A stretch of DNA of 64,000 nt from Treponema sp. UBA4307 (GCA_002394685.1 DGUP01000055.1:48830-112829), one strand, 5' to 3'. Positions 1-9,174 are shown, counted from the first letter of the stretch. Notes: a model not told the origin generated them from the sequence alone. Numbers and translations: made by a program.

Positions 1-453
1 ATTATATTTATTAAGGCTTCTTTCACCCATATCCTGATAAGTAAAATCGGTTCCCATAAAGCTGCCTTCACTTTCACTTCCACTGGAAGCAATACGTCGT
101 GTCTTTTTCATTGCAGGCATATAGAGCCAGTTATCACTATCTTTTTTATTTCCATTTGAATCTTCCTTATATTCAAACATCAGGTAGGCTGTTCCAGCAA
201 CGTCTTTTGGAGTTGTAAATACAATGACCTCTTTACTTACATCTCCATAATCTTTCGACTTCATTATAACTTCTCTCACTCTGTCTGAACCCTTTTTAGA
301 ATGAATGGTAAGGATTGCAGTTGAAGAAGAAGTTTTTGGTCCAGGTACTTCATCAGCCTTTTTCATAATGTCATAGCCTGAAAGATTCTGTGCATTAAGA
401 CCTGAAACTGCCGAAATAAAAATTGCGGTTAAAAAAATTAATGTTTTTTTCAT
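1..453 (-). CDS. Outer-membrane lipoprotein-sorting (LolA-like) protein, C-terminus outside window
   Basis: The reading frame starts at 453 on the minus strand, preceded by AAGGAG 8-9 bases upstream, and runs off the window edge after 151 codons, so the gene is partial. The product begins with a signal peptide (MKKTLIFLTAIFISAVSG...). It continues with the motif GYDIMKKADEVPGPKTSSS and a stretch with VFTTPKDVAGTAYLMFEYK, WLYMPAMKKTRRI and GTDFTYQDM. These are typical of the COG2834 family, whose members resemble LolA and are usually encoded next to an RND/MMPL exporter. It lies 15 bases downstream of such an exporter and is surely co-transcribed with it. The likely role is a periplasmic partner that receives or shields a lipid-like substrate (family-based inference). 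Substrate unknown. Confidence 0.85.
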   Translation of the reverse strand, partial: MKKTLIFLTAIFISAVSGLNAQNLSGYDIMKKADEVPGPKTSSSTAILTIHSKKGSDRVREVIMKSKDYGDVSKEVIVFTTPKDVAGTAYLMFEYKEDSNGNKKDSDNWLYMPAMKKTRRIASSGSESEGSFMGTDFTYQDMGERSLNKYN

Positions 454-468
454 GATTATAAACTCCTT

Positions 469-2841
469 TTATTGTTCAGGATTTTTTCCTGATTTATTTT
501 TACGAAATGGTTTACTTATAAATAAAAGCACTGGTGTTACTGTGTAATCAGCAATCAAGGCGGATGATAATCCCACAATTGAAAGCCATCCAATATTTAC
601 AAGAACTGTCATGGTACTTGTAAGAAAAATTCCGAACATTGCACATAAAATTACAGTGGTCATTATCATTGTTTTTCCAATCTCTCTGTAAGATGCTAAA
701 ACAGCAGAACGATAATCTCCTGTAATTTCATAATGATATTTAATGTGGTTAGTAAAATGAATTGTATCATCAACTGCGATTCCCAGAATCATTGGCATTA
801 TCATTGCAGTAATCATATCAAGGTTGACTCCAGCGTACCCCATTATTCCCCCAATGATTATGATTGGAACAACATTTGGAATCATTGCAATTATACCTGT
901 ACGAAGAGATGTAAAGGCTAAAATCAACAGAATAAGAATTACAATAAGAGATGTACCAATAGATTTAATTGAGCCACGAACCAGTTTTCCGTTCATATGA
1001 GCATATTGAACAACTTCTCCTACTACCCCTGCATTTGATGCATCGGGAAAAAGTTCATTAACCCATTTTTTGACCTGATCCATATTCTGAACAATTTCTT
1101 CGCCATCATAACCACAAAGTTCAACATGAAGATATCCAGCCTTGAAATCTTCACTTACATAATCATATAAGTCACTTCCACCGGATATTTCATACAAAAA
1201 CATAATTTGACTTACAAGATCCTGGTCATCTGGAATTATATAAAAATCAGGGTCATCTTCGTTTAATGTTCTGTTCATTTCCTTGATAACCTTTGTTACT
1301 GAAGAAACACGTGGTTTACCATTAGAAACTTTAGTCTGACTGAGAGTTCCAATTCTTTCAGCAAGAAGATCCATTTTTTTCAAAACATCAGGATTCTTTA
1401 ATGAATCTTCATCCTCATATTCAACAAGAACTTCATAACTGTACTGACTTCCCAGCTGACTCCTTGTAATTTCCATAAGACGTTTAATGTAAGGAGTCCG
1501 TTCGCCCATCATGTCGGAATAATTCATGTTTACCTTGATTTTGAAAAGACCAGGAATCATTGCAGCAATAACTATAAAACTTACGGCCACTGTTATCCAT
1601 TTTTTATTCAGAATGGCTTTACCCATTTTTTCTACATTAAGATCGGCTTTTGTTGAACCTTCAGTGTTTACATAATCAGGGTCAGGATTCTGATTTTTAC
1701 CAAAACTATAAAGGCATGGAAGAAGAATTATTTCAAAAAGAAATACGGCAAATACAGCAGCCGCAGTTATTCCCCCAACCCATCTCATTGGTCTTATACC
1801 TGCAGATAGAAATGAAAGCATTCCTGCCATTGTTGTAATTACAGTAAAAGAAAGAGCCCAGCCAGAATCTCTAACTCCAAGAACAACAGATTCTTTTCTA
1901 TTTCCAGTTCTTCTGAAATGCATTTTGAAACTGTTAATGTAATGAACGGCATATCCTACGGCAAGAGCCATTGAAAGAAGAACGGTAACAAGAATCATTG
2001 TATTATTACCTTTAATATTCATCCATCCGGAGAAACCAAGGGTTGTACAAAGAGCACCAATTGTTGCTATTGATGGTACAAGGATTCCTCGAAGAGAACG
2101 AATAAAAACAATCAGAAAAAAGAGCATAACAATGAATCCCAGAATTATTCGGCTTATGCATTGTTTGTATATTGCTTTTTCCTCTTCATATTCAGTGTAA
2201 GAAAGTCCTGCAGGTCTGATTTCCCATTTATCAGATTTATATTTGGGATCATTAAAGACTGCCATTGCAGGTGGAGCAATTTTATCTATTGCTTCATTCA
2301 GACTTTCTGTATACTGTTCAAGCTTTACAATAAGCCAGGTTTCAGTACAATCCTGACTTACAAGATTATTTACGAGAGATTCACGGCTTAATATAAATTC
2401 TTTTTTTGCAGCAAGTTCTTCAGAATCTTCGGGAACACCATTTTCAAAAGGACTCATTACTTCAAATCCTTCTTCTGTTCCAAGTGGGATTGAAAGCTCC
2501 ATCAATGATGTAATACTGTCTGCATAAGGAACATTGTTTAACAAATCATCTCCCAATTGATCAATCATGTTAAGCACTTCTGGATCGAATACATTTTCAG
2601 TTTTAATGTGGGCCATAAGAGTATCTGTTGATCCAAAAATACTCTCAAAATGATCCTGATTTATTTTTGTTGTTTCCCAGTCGTCGAACCAGTCTTCTTC
2701 TCCGTTATCAAGTCTAAGACGAAAAAGCCCCAGACTTCCTGCTATTGTCAAAATTATGAGGCCAATAATAAAAGCCCAGCGATGTTTGACTTGAAATCGT
2801 CCGAACTTTTCAAACCATTTATTAATATTTTTTACCTGCAT
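469..2841 (-). CDS. RND superfamily (MMPL/HAE3-type) transporter
   Basis: About 790 residues with the RND layout: one N-terminal membrane helix (about 16-36), a large extracytoplasmic loop, a block of five or six helices (about 230-400), a second loop, and a final helix block (about 630-780). Two RND signature regions are visible, GYAVHYINSF after the first block and GIAVDDTIHFTNHIKYHYE near the end. The length fits the HAE3/MMPL branch rather than the roughly 1,000-residue AcrB type. I chose the ATG at 2841: GGAG lies 6 bases before it, while the in-frame ATG at 2853 has no ribosome site. A LolA-like gene follows and a TetR gene is divergent, which suggests regulated export of a hydrophobic or lipid compound. 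Proton-driven transport is family knowledge; the substrate is unknown. Confidence 0.88.
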   Translation of the reverse strand: MQVKNINKWFEKFGRFQVKHRWAFIIGLIILTIAGSLGLFRLRLDNGEEDWFDDWETTKINQDHFESIFGSTDTLMAHIKTENVFDPEVLNMIDQLGDDLLNNVPYADSITSLMELSIPLGTEEGFEVMSPFENGVPEDSEELAAKKEFILSRESLVNNLVSQDCTETWLIVKLEQYTESLNEAIDKIAPPAMAVFNDPKYKSDKWEIRPAGLSYTEYEEEKAIYKQCISRIILGFIVMLFFLIVFIRSLRGILVPSIATIGALCTTLGFSGWMNIKGNNTMILVTVLLSMALAVGYAVHYINSFKMHFRRTGNRKESVVLGVRDSGWALSFTVITTMAGMLSFLSAGIRPMRWVGGITAAAVFAVFLFEIILLPCLYSFGKNQNPDPDYVNTEGSTKADLNVEKMGKAILNKKWITVAVSFIVIAAMIPGLFKIKVNMNYSDMMGERTPYIKRLMEITRSQLGSQYSYEVLVEYEDEDSLKNPDVLKKMDLLAERIGTLSQTKVSNGKPRVSSVTKVIKEMNRTLNEDDPDFYIIPDDQDLVSQIMFLYEISGGSDLYDYVSEDFKAGYLHVELCGYDGEEIVQNMDQVKKWVNELFPDASNAGVVGEVVQYAHMNGKLVRGSIKSIGTSLIVILILLILAFTSLRTGIIAMIPNVVPIIIIGGIMGYAGVNLDMITAMIMPMILGIAVDDTIHFTNHIKYHYEITGDYRSAVLASYREIGKTMIMTTVILCAMFGIFLTSTMTVLVNIGWLSIVGLSSALIADYTVTPVLLFISKPFRKNKSGKNPEQ

Positions 2842-2866
2842 AAAAAACTCCATTAAAATATATATT

Positions 2867-2883
2867 GTTACCTATATCTAACT
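2867..2883 (-). promoter_or_regulatory. 17-bp leader element shared with the ABC exporter promoter region
   Basis: GTTACCTATATCTAACT is an imperfect inverted repeat (GTTA...TAAC) lying between the divergent promoter and the RND start codon. It matches 15 of 17 positions of 7209-7225, which sits at the equivalent place before the ABC exporter genes. This suggests a second regulator site common to both exporter operons. Inference from sequence only. Confidence 0.5.
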
Positions 2884-2888
2884 TTATT

Positions 2889-2953
2889 GATAACAGCGTT
2901 ATCTTAATGATAACAATGTTATCTTGTCAAGTAGATTTAATAACATTGTTATC
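2889..2953. promoter_or_regulatory. Three TetR-type palindromic operators between divergent RND and tetR genes
   Basis: GATAACAGCGTTATC (2889-2903), GATAACAATGTTATC (2909-2923) and AATAACATTGTTATC (2939-2953) all show the core ATAAC-N3-GTTAT. The first two are 20 bp apart, centre to centre, and the third follows 30 bp later, so they are roughly in helical phase. A minus-strand promoter for the RND gene, TTGACA (2930-2925) with TAAGAT (2906-2901), is buried in them. Autoregulation by the adjacent TetR protein and repression of the exporter are the expected arrangement for this family. Confidence 0.75.
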
Positions 2954-2960
2954 ATTTTTA

Positions 2961-2989
2961 TTGACAAAGTCTGCATTTTTACTTAATTA
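2961..2989 (+). promoter_or_regulatory. Predicted promoter of the first tetR gene
   Basis: TTGACA at 2961-2966 and TAATTA at 2984-2989 are separated by 17 bp. The third operator palindrome ends 7 bp upstream of the -35 box. A ribosome site (AGAGGGG, 2996-3002) follows before the ATG at 3009. Confidence 0.6.
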
Positions 2990-3008
2990 TTAAATAGAGG
3001 GGACTTTG

Positions 3009-3641
3009 ATGGCAGATTCTTCAATTGATACAAAAAATAAGATTTTAAATAGTGCTAAAAAAGAATTTTTGGAAAAAGGATTTATGAATGCATCTCTGCG
3101 TACAATAGCTGCAAATGCAGATTTAACCACAGGAGCTATGTATCGTCATTTTAAGGATAAAGATGCTCTTTTCTGTGCACTGGTAGATGATGCCATTGAA
3201 GAAACAAGAAAGGTTGTTATGTCAGCAGGTCTTATTGCCCATCTTAAAGATGGAGACCCTTTGGGAAAAGAACACGAAGAAAAAGAAAACCAGATTTTAT
3301 CAGATTTCATTGATTATATATATTCAGATTTCGATGCTTTCACTCTTTTAATTTCAAAATCCGGAGGGAGCACTCATGAAAACTTTGTCAATGAAATGAG
3401 CGATTTATATACTAAGAACTGTATCCAAACCTTAAACTGGATGTATAAAAAAAAGTATGCATCAAAAAAGCTGGATACTCTTACAGTACATGTAATTGCA
3501 TCCAGCCTGATAAACTCTTTCGTGGAACTGATTGATCATAAAGTACAAAAAAAAGAAGCCGTAAAATTCATTGCTGATATACGTGATTTCTTTCATTTTG
3601 GAATTATGCGGATTATCGGAATAAAAGCTTTAACGCTCTGA
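3009..3641 (+). CDS. TetR/AcrR family transcriptional regulator
   Basis: A 210-residue regulator. The N-terminal TetR DNA-binding domain spans about residues 8-55, with the classic helix-turn-helix end TTGAMYRHFKDKDALFCALV. The rest is an all-helical ligand and dimer domain that does not point to a known ligand. The ATG at 3009 is preferred over an upstream in-frame TTG because AGAGGGG lies 6 bases before it. It is divergent from the RND exporter, with three ATAAC-N3-GTTAT palindromes between them, so it most likely represses both itself and the exporter. The same palindrome core occurs in the promoter of the nearby ABC exporter operon, so cross-control is possible. Confidence 0.92.
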   Translation: MADSSIDTKNKILNSAKKEFLEKGFMNASLRTIAANADLTTGAMYRHFKDKDALFCALVDDAIEETRKVVMSAGLIAHLKDGDPLGKEHEEKENQILSDFIDYIYSDFDAFTLLISKSGGSTHENFVNEMSDLYTKNCIQTLNWMYKKKYASKKLDTLTVHVIASSLINSFVELIDHKVQKKEAVKFIADIRDFFHFGIMRIIGIKALTL

Positions 3642-3659
3642 TTCCGATTTTTAATACCG

Positions 3660-5408
3660 CTATATTTTCCAGCTTACCGCTTCCTTTCGGGAATCAATAA
3701 ATCGTGAATAAATTCCTCCTCTGGAAACAAGTTCATTGTGGCTACCCTTTTCTACAATACGGCCTTTATCAATTACTACAATCTGGTCTGCATTCCTTAC
3801 AGTTTTAAGACGATGGGCAATCATGATGACGGTCTTTTCTTTTGTAAGTTCTTTAATTGCATTCATTAAATCTCTTTCGTTTTCCGGATCTACGTTGGCT
3901 GTTGCTTCATCAAGGATAATTACCGGAGAATCTTTCATTATTGCCCTTGCAATGGAAATACGCTGCCGTTCACCACCGCTTAATGATGCTCCACCCTCAC
4001 CAATGATTGTATCATAACCTTCCGGAAGTCTGCTGATAAAATCATGACAGCAGGCTTTTTTTGCAGCTTCAATAACTTTTTCAACTGGAGCCTGAGGATT
4101 TCCAAAACGGATATTATTTGCAATAGTATCATGAAAAAGATAAACATTCTGGAAAACAAAACTATAGTTTTTCATAAGACTGTCCATACTGTAATTCTTT
4201 ACATCTTTATCATCCAGTTTTACAGTACCAGAATCTACATCCCAGAAACGGGCCAGAAGGTGACAGAATGTTGTTTTACCGCCGCCACTTGGACCTACAA
4301 TTGCAGTAATTGTTTTTTCAGGAATCTTTAAACTGATTCCATCAATAATTTTTTTCTGATCATAAGCAAAAGATATTTTGTCAGCTTGAATTGTTCTTTC
4401 TTCCGGTTGAATATCTTTACCTTCAATGTCCATTGTTGGAAGAGACAGGATTGTATTTGCTTTAGTTACTCCAATATCAATAATACGGAGAAGAGCAGAA
4501 TAATTTCCTCCAGATTCAAGAGCAGTAAAAAGCATAAATGAACAAACAAGCATTGTGCTGCAGTCTGCAAGATTCATGCTTCCAGCAAAATAAAATCCTA
4601 TTGAAGCTAAAAGAATTGCAACTCCAGTAAGTTTTGCAACCAGAGACTGAATGTTTGAAAAAGGAATACAGTGCATCTCCATTTTTATAAGAGTCTTTTT
4701 TCTTTTTTCAATTACATAATTTAATTCTTTGCTGCGTTTACCTGCAAGATTGTAAGCTTTTACTTCTCCAATTCCCTGAATGTATTCAAGGATTTTTCCA
4801 ATTTCATCAGCATCATCTTTGTATTTTTTTGATGAGATATTTTTTACTGCGAGACGCATAAAAATATTTACAAATTCAAATACGCCGAATCCTGCAAGGC
4901 CAATAAGTCCAATTCTCCAGTCAAAGAACAAAAGCATGACAATAATTAAAGTTGTATCCAGCAGACCCTGAAAAACCATCATTACTGCACGGGTTGCAAC
5001 ATCTCCAACACTTTCCATTGTATTTGTTGTAACAGAAGTTATTTCTCCAAGACTGTTACTGTTAAAGTAGCCCATTGGAAGATAGCGTAAATGTTCAGCA
5101 ATTTCGATTCTCTTTCTGGCACAGGTTCTGTAGCCCCCTTCACATTGCCACATTGCAGTTACCTTTCTGGTGATTACTCCACCAATAACACTTATAATCA
5201 TGATTATTAAGGAAGTCCAGATTGTTTTTTTATCAAAAGGATTTCCTTCAACTGTATTTCCAATTACACCCCGGAGCATTACTGCAACAGCCCCAATTCT
5301 TAAAGCCATAAACAGAGAATTAAAAACTCCAACTATTATTGATCCGTAAAACTTATTCCGATTTTCTTTATCGCAGAATTTAAAAAACTTTACTAATGTT
5401 TCAAACAT
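3660..5408 (-). CDS. ABC exporter half-transporter (fused membrane and ATPase domains), second subunit
   Basis: A 582-residue ABC-type exporter with about six membrane helices (residues 20-310) and a C-terminal ATPase. The Walker A motif is GPSGGGKTT, the signature is LSGGERQRISIARA, the Walker B is VIILDEATANVDPE, and the H-loop is in AHRLKT. All catalytic motifs look intact. The gene starts 10 bases after the stop of a similar half-transporter, so the two probably form a heterodimer. Convergent with the first tetR gene. An operator-bearing promoter upstream of the pair suggests induction by a toxic compound or peptide; the substrate cannot be read from the sequence. Confidence 0.92.
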   Translation of the reverse strand: MFETLVKFFKFCDKENRNKFYGSIIVGVFNSLFMALRIGAVAVMLRGVIGNTVEGNPFDKKTIWTSLIIMIISVIGGVITRKVTAMWQCEGGYRTCARKRIEIAEHLRYLPMGYFNSNSLGEITSVTTNTMESVGDVATRAVMMVFQGLLDTTLIIVMLLFFDWRIGLIGLAGFGVFEFVNIFMRLAVKNISSKKYKDDADEIGKILEYIQGIGEVKAYNLAGKRSKELNYVIEKRKKTLIKMEMHCIPFSNIQSLVAKLTGVAILLASIGFYFAGSMNLADCSTMLVCSFMLFTALESGGNYSALLRIIDIGVTKANTILSLPTMDIEGKDIQPEERTIQADKISFAYDQKKIIDGISLKIPEKTITAIVGPSGGGKTTFCHLLARFWDVDSGTVKLDDKDVKNYSMDSLMKNYSFVFQNVYLFHDTIANNIRFGNPQAPVEKVIEAAKKACCHDFISRLPEGYDTIIGEGGASLSGGERQRISIARAIMKDSPVIILDEATANVDPENERDLMNAIKELTKEKTVIMIAHRLKTVRNADQIVVIDKGRIVEKGSHNELVSRGGIYSRFIDSRKEAVSWKI

Positions 5409-5418
5409 TTTTATTCAC

Positions 5419-7176
5419 CTACTCATCCTTGGATTCAACATGGGCTTCCCACATTTTTTTATACAATCCATTCATCTTTAAAAGTTCTTTATGACTACCA
5501 CAAGAATCTATCTGTCCATTATTTATTACGAAAATTTTATCTGCATCGCAAACAGTAGAAAGTCTATGGGCAATTACAATAAGTGTTTTTCCGGCTACCA
5601 GTTTGGAAACTGACTTCTGAATAAGCGCTTCATTTTCAGGATCAGTATAAGCAGTTGCTTCATCAAGAATTACAATTGGTGCATTTTTCATCATAGCCCT
5701 GGCAATTGCAATTCTCTGTCTTTCACCGCCACTTAAATGTGTTCCACTTCCACCAACTATCGTATCAAATCCATTTTCCAGGGACATTATGAAATCATAA
5801 CAACCGCTTTCTTTTGCAACCTTTTCAACTTCTTCATCAGAGGCTCCTTCTTTTCCAAGACGAATGTTATCCCTTACGCTCATATCAAAAAGAAAATTAT
5901 CCTGACTCACATAGGCCACTCTATTGTTATACTCCTGAAGGGAAAGATCTTTTATATTTACGCCCCCAATTTCAATACTTCCAGAATTCACTTCCCAGAG
6001 AGATGCAATTAATCTGGCTATTGTTGATTTACCGCTGCCGCTTGGACCAACAAAAGCAGAGTAAGAGCCCTGAGGTAAAGACATATTTATTCCATGAAGG
6101 ATTTCCTTTTCATCCGAATATTGAAAGTGCACATCTTTCAAAACAATTGAATTATCTTCCGGATTCATTTTATTTTCTGAAGGACGAATAAGTTCCGGCA
6201 GTTCCATTATCTGACCGGCTTCAGCAAAAATCGCTCCAGCTTTTGCAATATCATCATGATACGAAAATGCAGTAATGAAAGGCTGAATTGCGCTGACTGC
6301 AAGAATTATTACGGTAATGAACAAAGATGCATCTATCATCCCCTTGAAAAACATAAATCCACCGATTGGTAAAAGAGAAAGAAGAAGACTTGGAGTTACC
6401 ACAGTAGCAATGGCATGGGGCCAGATACAGTCCCGCATCCATTCTACATAACATGCAGAACCTTCTTTTGCAGCATTAACAAAACGTTCGTAAGAAGATT
6501 TTGATTTTCCGAATGCTTTAATTACTTCAATTCCATTTATATATTCAACTGCAGTATCATTCAGGATTTTTGTTTTTTCCAGTGCGTTTTTAAAACGTGC
6601 CGTTCCATCCTTAAACATAAAGCACATTGCAATTAATCCCACAGGAAGAACTGCAAAACTTGCAAGTGCCAGGCGCCAGTCTAAAACAAATAAATAAACT
6701 ATAAGTGCAACTGACAAAATAATATTTGAAGTATATTCAGGAACAATATGAGCAAGGGCTGTTTCCATGCTGTCAATTCTGTCAATCATTATATTTTTTA
6801 ATGATCCAGAAGGCATGTCCAGAACTGTTCCCAGAGGAAGCCTTGTAAGTTTATCGCACATTTTTTTTCTGATATTTCCCAGAAGATTGAATGTTGCAAC
6901 ATGACTTATGCTGGTTGAAATGGCGTGAAATAAAACATTACCCAGCCAGAATGCGGCAATAACTCCAGCCTCTTTAAGATAGAGCATCCAGTCCTTTATA
7001 CCTGACATCAGCTGTCCTACAATCTTCGCTATTATAAGATAAGGTGCAATACAGCAGGCTACACTAATAATGGCAAATAAAACACTTATCAGATACTGAT
7101 TTTTTTTCTCTCCTGCAAAGTATAAAATCCAGCCGGGCAGGCTTTTCTTTACAGGCGACTTTTTATTATTTTGCAT
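5419..7176 (-). CDS. ABC exporter half-transporter (fused membrane and ATPase domains), first subunit
   Basis: A 585-residue exporter subunit with an N-terminal six-helix membrane domain and a C-terminal ATPase. Motifs are Walker A GPSGSGKST, signature LSGGERQRIAIARA, Walker B IVILDEATAYTDPE and H-loop AHRLST. AGGAGT lies 7 bases before the ATG at 7176. It is the promoter-proximal gene of a two-gene exporter operon. Its promoter (7234-7262) has a 17-bp palindrome exactly between the -35 and -10 boxes, the usual position for a TetR repressor site. A second tetR gene lies upstream on the same strand. Paired exporters of this type are common in Firmicutes and spirochetes and are usually annotated as multidrug or peptide exporters. 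Confidence 0.92.
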   Translation of the reverse strand: MQNNKKSPVKKSLPGWILYFAGEKKNQYLISVLFAIISVACCIAPYLIIAKIVGQLMSGIKDWMLYLKEAGVIAAFWLGNVLFHAISTSISHVATFNLLGNIRKKMCDKLTRLPLGTVLDMPSGSLKNIMIDRIDSMETALAHIVPEYTSNIILSVALIVYLFVLDWRLALASFAVLPVGLIAMCFMFKDGTARFKNALEKTKILNDTAVEYINGIEVIKAFGKSKSSYERFVNAAKEGSACYVEWMRDCIWPHAIATVVTPSLLLSLLPIGGFMFFKGMIDASLFITVIILAVSAIQPFITAFSYHDDIAKAGAIFAEAGQIMELPELIRPSENKMNPEDNSIVLKDVHFQYSDEKEILHGINMSLPQGSYSAFVGPSGSGKSTIARLIASLWEVNSGSIEIGGVNIKDLSLQEYNNRVAYVSQDNFLFDMSVRDNIRLGKEGASDEEVEKVAKESGCYDFIMSLENGFDTIVGGSGTHLSGGERQRIAIARAMMKNAPIVILDEATAYTDPENEALIQKSVSKLVAGKTLIVIAHRLSTVCDADKIFVINNGQIDSCGSHKELLKMNGLYKKMWEAHVESKDE

Positions 7177-7208
7177 ATTTTACTCCTGAGTCAGATTACA
7201 TTGCTTTA

Positions 7209-7225
7209 GTTAGCAATATCTAACT
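7209..7225 (-). promoter_or_regulatory. Leader copy of the 17-bp element shared with the RND locus
   Basis: GTTAGCAATATCTAACT matches 15 of 17 positions of 2867-2883 and includes a perfect inverted repeat, AGTTAG-N6-CTAACT, at 7208-7225. It lies between the -10 box and the start codon of the ABC exporter operon. Probably an operator or an RNA-level element; not identified further. Confidence 0.5.
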
Positions 7226-7233
7226 GTAAGAGC

Positions 7234-7262
7234 ATTTTATATAACAGTGTTATATTAGTCAA
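7234..7262 (-). promoter_or_regulatory. ABC exporter promoter with a TetR-type operator in its spacer
   Basis: On the minus strand TTGACT (7262-7257) and TAAAAT (7239-7234) are 17 bp apart. The spacer is filled by the palindrome ATATAACAGTGTTATAT (7239-7255), whose core ATAAC-AGT-GTTAT fits the consensus of the three operators at 2889-2953. A repressor bound here would block RNA polymerase directly. Confidence 0.7.
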
Positions 7263-7300
7263 CAAATATATGCAGTTTTTTGAATAAAAATTACAAAAAA

Positions 7301-7951
7301 TCAGGAATCAGCAAAATGCATAAGAGAATTCCAGCCGCCACGATAAAATTTAAATAGCTGATTCAAACCTCTTTCTGCATCTTCTTTTGGAATGTCCCGT
7401 AAAAAAAGTGAAAAGAAAGATGAAAAACTTCCGGTTATAACCATCTCTTCAATGAGAGGATCTATGCGTTCAACTTTTTTTCCATACTGTTCAAGAATTG
7501 AGTAAAATTCATCAGTTGAGTCTATATCTTTTTTTGCAATATCCTGAATAAAGTTTTCATATTTTGTGCCGTCTGCACTTTTTAAAACAAGGCGAAAAAC
7601 TTTTTTGTGGTTCCAGACATAGTCAAACATTGTTTTCATTCCTAAAGAGGAATAGTTTTCCATATTTTTAATCTGTTCTTCCAGAGGATTGTTTTTAAAA
7701 TCTTTCAGGATCTTGTCGTAGATTCCTTTTATGTATTCCACATGTTCTTCAACAAGGGCATCAAACAGTTCTTCTTTACTGCTGAAATAACCATAAAAGG
7801 CTCCCGTAGTCACTCCGGCCTTTTTAACAATTTCCCGGAGTGAAGAACCACGAAAGCCCTTTTTAAGGAATTCTTTTTCTGCAACAGAAAGAATTTTTCT
7901 AAGAGTATCATTATTTGAAAAAGAGTTTACTGTTTTCTCCTTTACGCTCAT
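7301..7951 (-). CDS. TetR/AcrR family transcriptional regulator
   Basis: A 216-residue TetR protein. The DNA-binding domain is near residues 15-62 and ends in the recognition stretch TTGAFYGYFSSKEELFDALV; the remainder is helical and of unknown ligand. The ATG at 7951 is preferred to an in-frame TTG at 7987; neither has a clear ribosome site. It lies 44 bases after the esterase gene at 7996 and upstream of the ABC exporter promoter, all on the minus strand. It is the natural candidate for repressing the exporter, but the first TetR protein could also bind the shared palindrome. Ligand and partner gene are inferred, not shown. Confidence 0.9.
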   Translation of the reverse strand: MSVKEKTVNSFSNNDTLRKILSVAEKEFLKKGFRGSSLREIVKKAGVTTGAFYGYFSSKEELFDALVEEHVEYIKGIYDKILKDFKNNPLEEQIKNMENYSSLGMKTMFDYVWNHKKVFRLVLKSADGTKYENFIQDIAKKDIDSTDEFYSILEQYGKKVERIDPLIEEMVITGSFSSFFSLFLRDIPKEDAERGLNQLFKFYRGGWNSLMHFADS

Positions 7952-7995
7952 GAAAATAAAAATAAACTTAGACTTTAGAACTGTCAATAAGTCAT

Positions 7996-9171
7996 TTACT
8001 TGTCTTCAAAAACAACATTATCATTTATGATCTTAACAAGCTGATCCGCCATTTTAATATGGGTGTCAATTCGCGGATGATTATATGTCCAGGCCCTGAA
8101 TGTAAACATCAGAACCTTTTCATCATCCATTCTTTTAACCGCACTTGTAATGGCCGATTTTAATTCCCGGCTTGACTGTATAGCGCTCATTCCGCCGGTT
8201 GCAGAAATAATCCATGCATCCGGATATTGATTTCGTATTTCTTTAAGAAGCTGCAAATACTTTTCTTCAAAATCCGAAGGAAAATTTTCTTTTCTGTTCA
8301 TTGAAAGTCCGAAATCATTTTGTCCAAGATTTACAACAACAACATCTGGATTTCTTCCAGTTGAAAAATCATACTGAGGAGAAGCAGTTCTTGCGTAAAG
8401 ATTTTTCCAGGACCTGCTGATTATAAATTCATTCCAGCTAATGCAGACTCCGGTTCCACCTACAGCCAGGTCACTTAATTCCCAGCCGAGTTTTCGTGCG
8501 GCAATTGCAGGATATGCAGTATAGGCATTGTGGGTTACCATCTGGTCAGCTTCATATGAATCTTCACCTCTTGTTTCAACACAAACGCCAGCAGTTATAC
8601 TGTCGCCATAAAACTCAATTTTTCTGGAAGGAATTTTTGGAGGAGAAATTGTGCCACTTGCTTTCTTATAACCGGCTGCATCTACATCAATTCCTAAAAA
8701 AGTATCCTGTACTCCTGCTTCATTTCTTTTAAAGATTGTACAGGTGTGCTCCCCTTTTTTCAGTTTCATTGAAGTAAAGTAATCATATTCACCATAAGGC
8801 TCCATCTGCAGAAGAATTATCTGATCATCAATTATTACATTGTAATAACTCAAAGCAGAATTTGAATCCTTAAAACGCAGCCCAAGTCTGGTTCCGTTAA
8901 ATTTAAATGAAATACTTGTTCCTTCCCAGATTAATCGTGGAGCTTTTACGTCAGAAAAATCAATTCGTCCTGAATAATAAAAGCCTGGGTCATCAGCTTC
9001 AATGAAGGTCAAAGTCTTATCTGTAATTTCATCACCTGTTACTTTCCAGTCATACTCTGCAAGAGGCTGAATTTTAGGAAGATTTGCATCTATCTGCCTT
9101 GAATAATCTTCTGCAATAATCGGAAGGGTAAAAGTTATGGCAGCCAGAACAAAACTAATTATTCTTTTCAT
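7996..9171 (-). CDS. Secreted carbohydrate esterase, CE2-like (SGNH fold)
   Basis: A 391-residue protein with a signal peptide (cleavage near residue 20), an N-terminal beta-sandwich domain (about 40-180) and a C-terminal SGNH hydrolase domain. Visible blocks are GDSIT with the nucleophile Ser191, GGTG at 238-241, GQND at 283-286, and HPRIDTH with the catalytic His near 371. A jelly-roll domain followed by an SGNH esterase is the layout of family CE2, which removes acetyl groups from xylan, glucomannan and related polymers. It begins 3 bases after the preceding SGNH gene and is third in a mannanase-esterase gene set, so deacetylation of a mannan is the best guess. The AAAGGA ribosome site fits the start at 9171. 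Confidence 0.82.
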   Translation of the reverse strand: MKRIISFVLAAITFTLPIIAEDYSRQIDANLPKIQPLAEYDWKVTGDEITDKTLTFIEADDPGFYYSGRIDFSDVKAPRLIWEGTSISFKFNGTRLGLRFKDSNSALSYYNVIIDDQIILLQMEPYGEYDYFTSMKLKKGEHTCTIFKRNEAGVQDTFLGIDVDAAGYKKASGTISPPKIPSRKIEFYGDSITAGVCVETRGEDSYEADQMVTHNAYTAYPAIAARKLGWELSDLAVGGTGVCISWNEFIISRSWKNLYARTASPQYDFSTGRNPDVVVVNLGQNDFGLSMNRKENFPSDFEEKYLQLLKEIRNQYPDAWIISATGGMSAIQSSRELKSAITSAVKRMDDEKVLMFTFRAWTYNHPRIDTHIKMADQLVKIINDNVVFEDK

Positions 9172-9174
9172 GAA

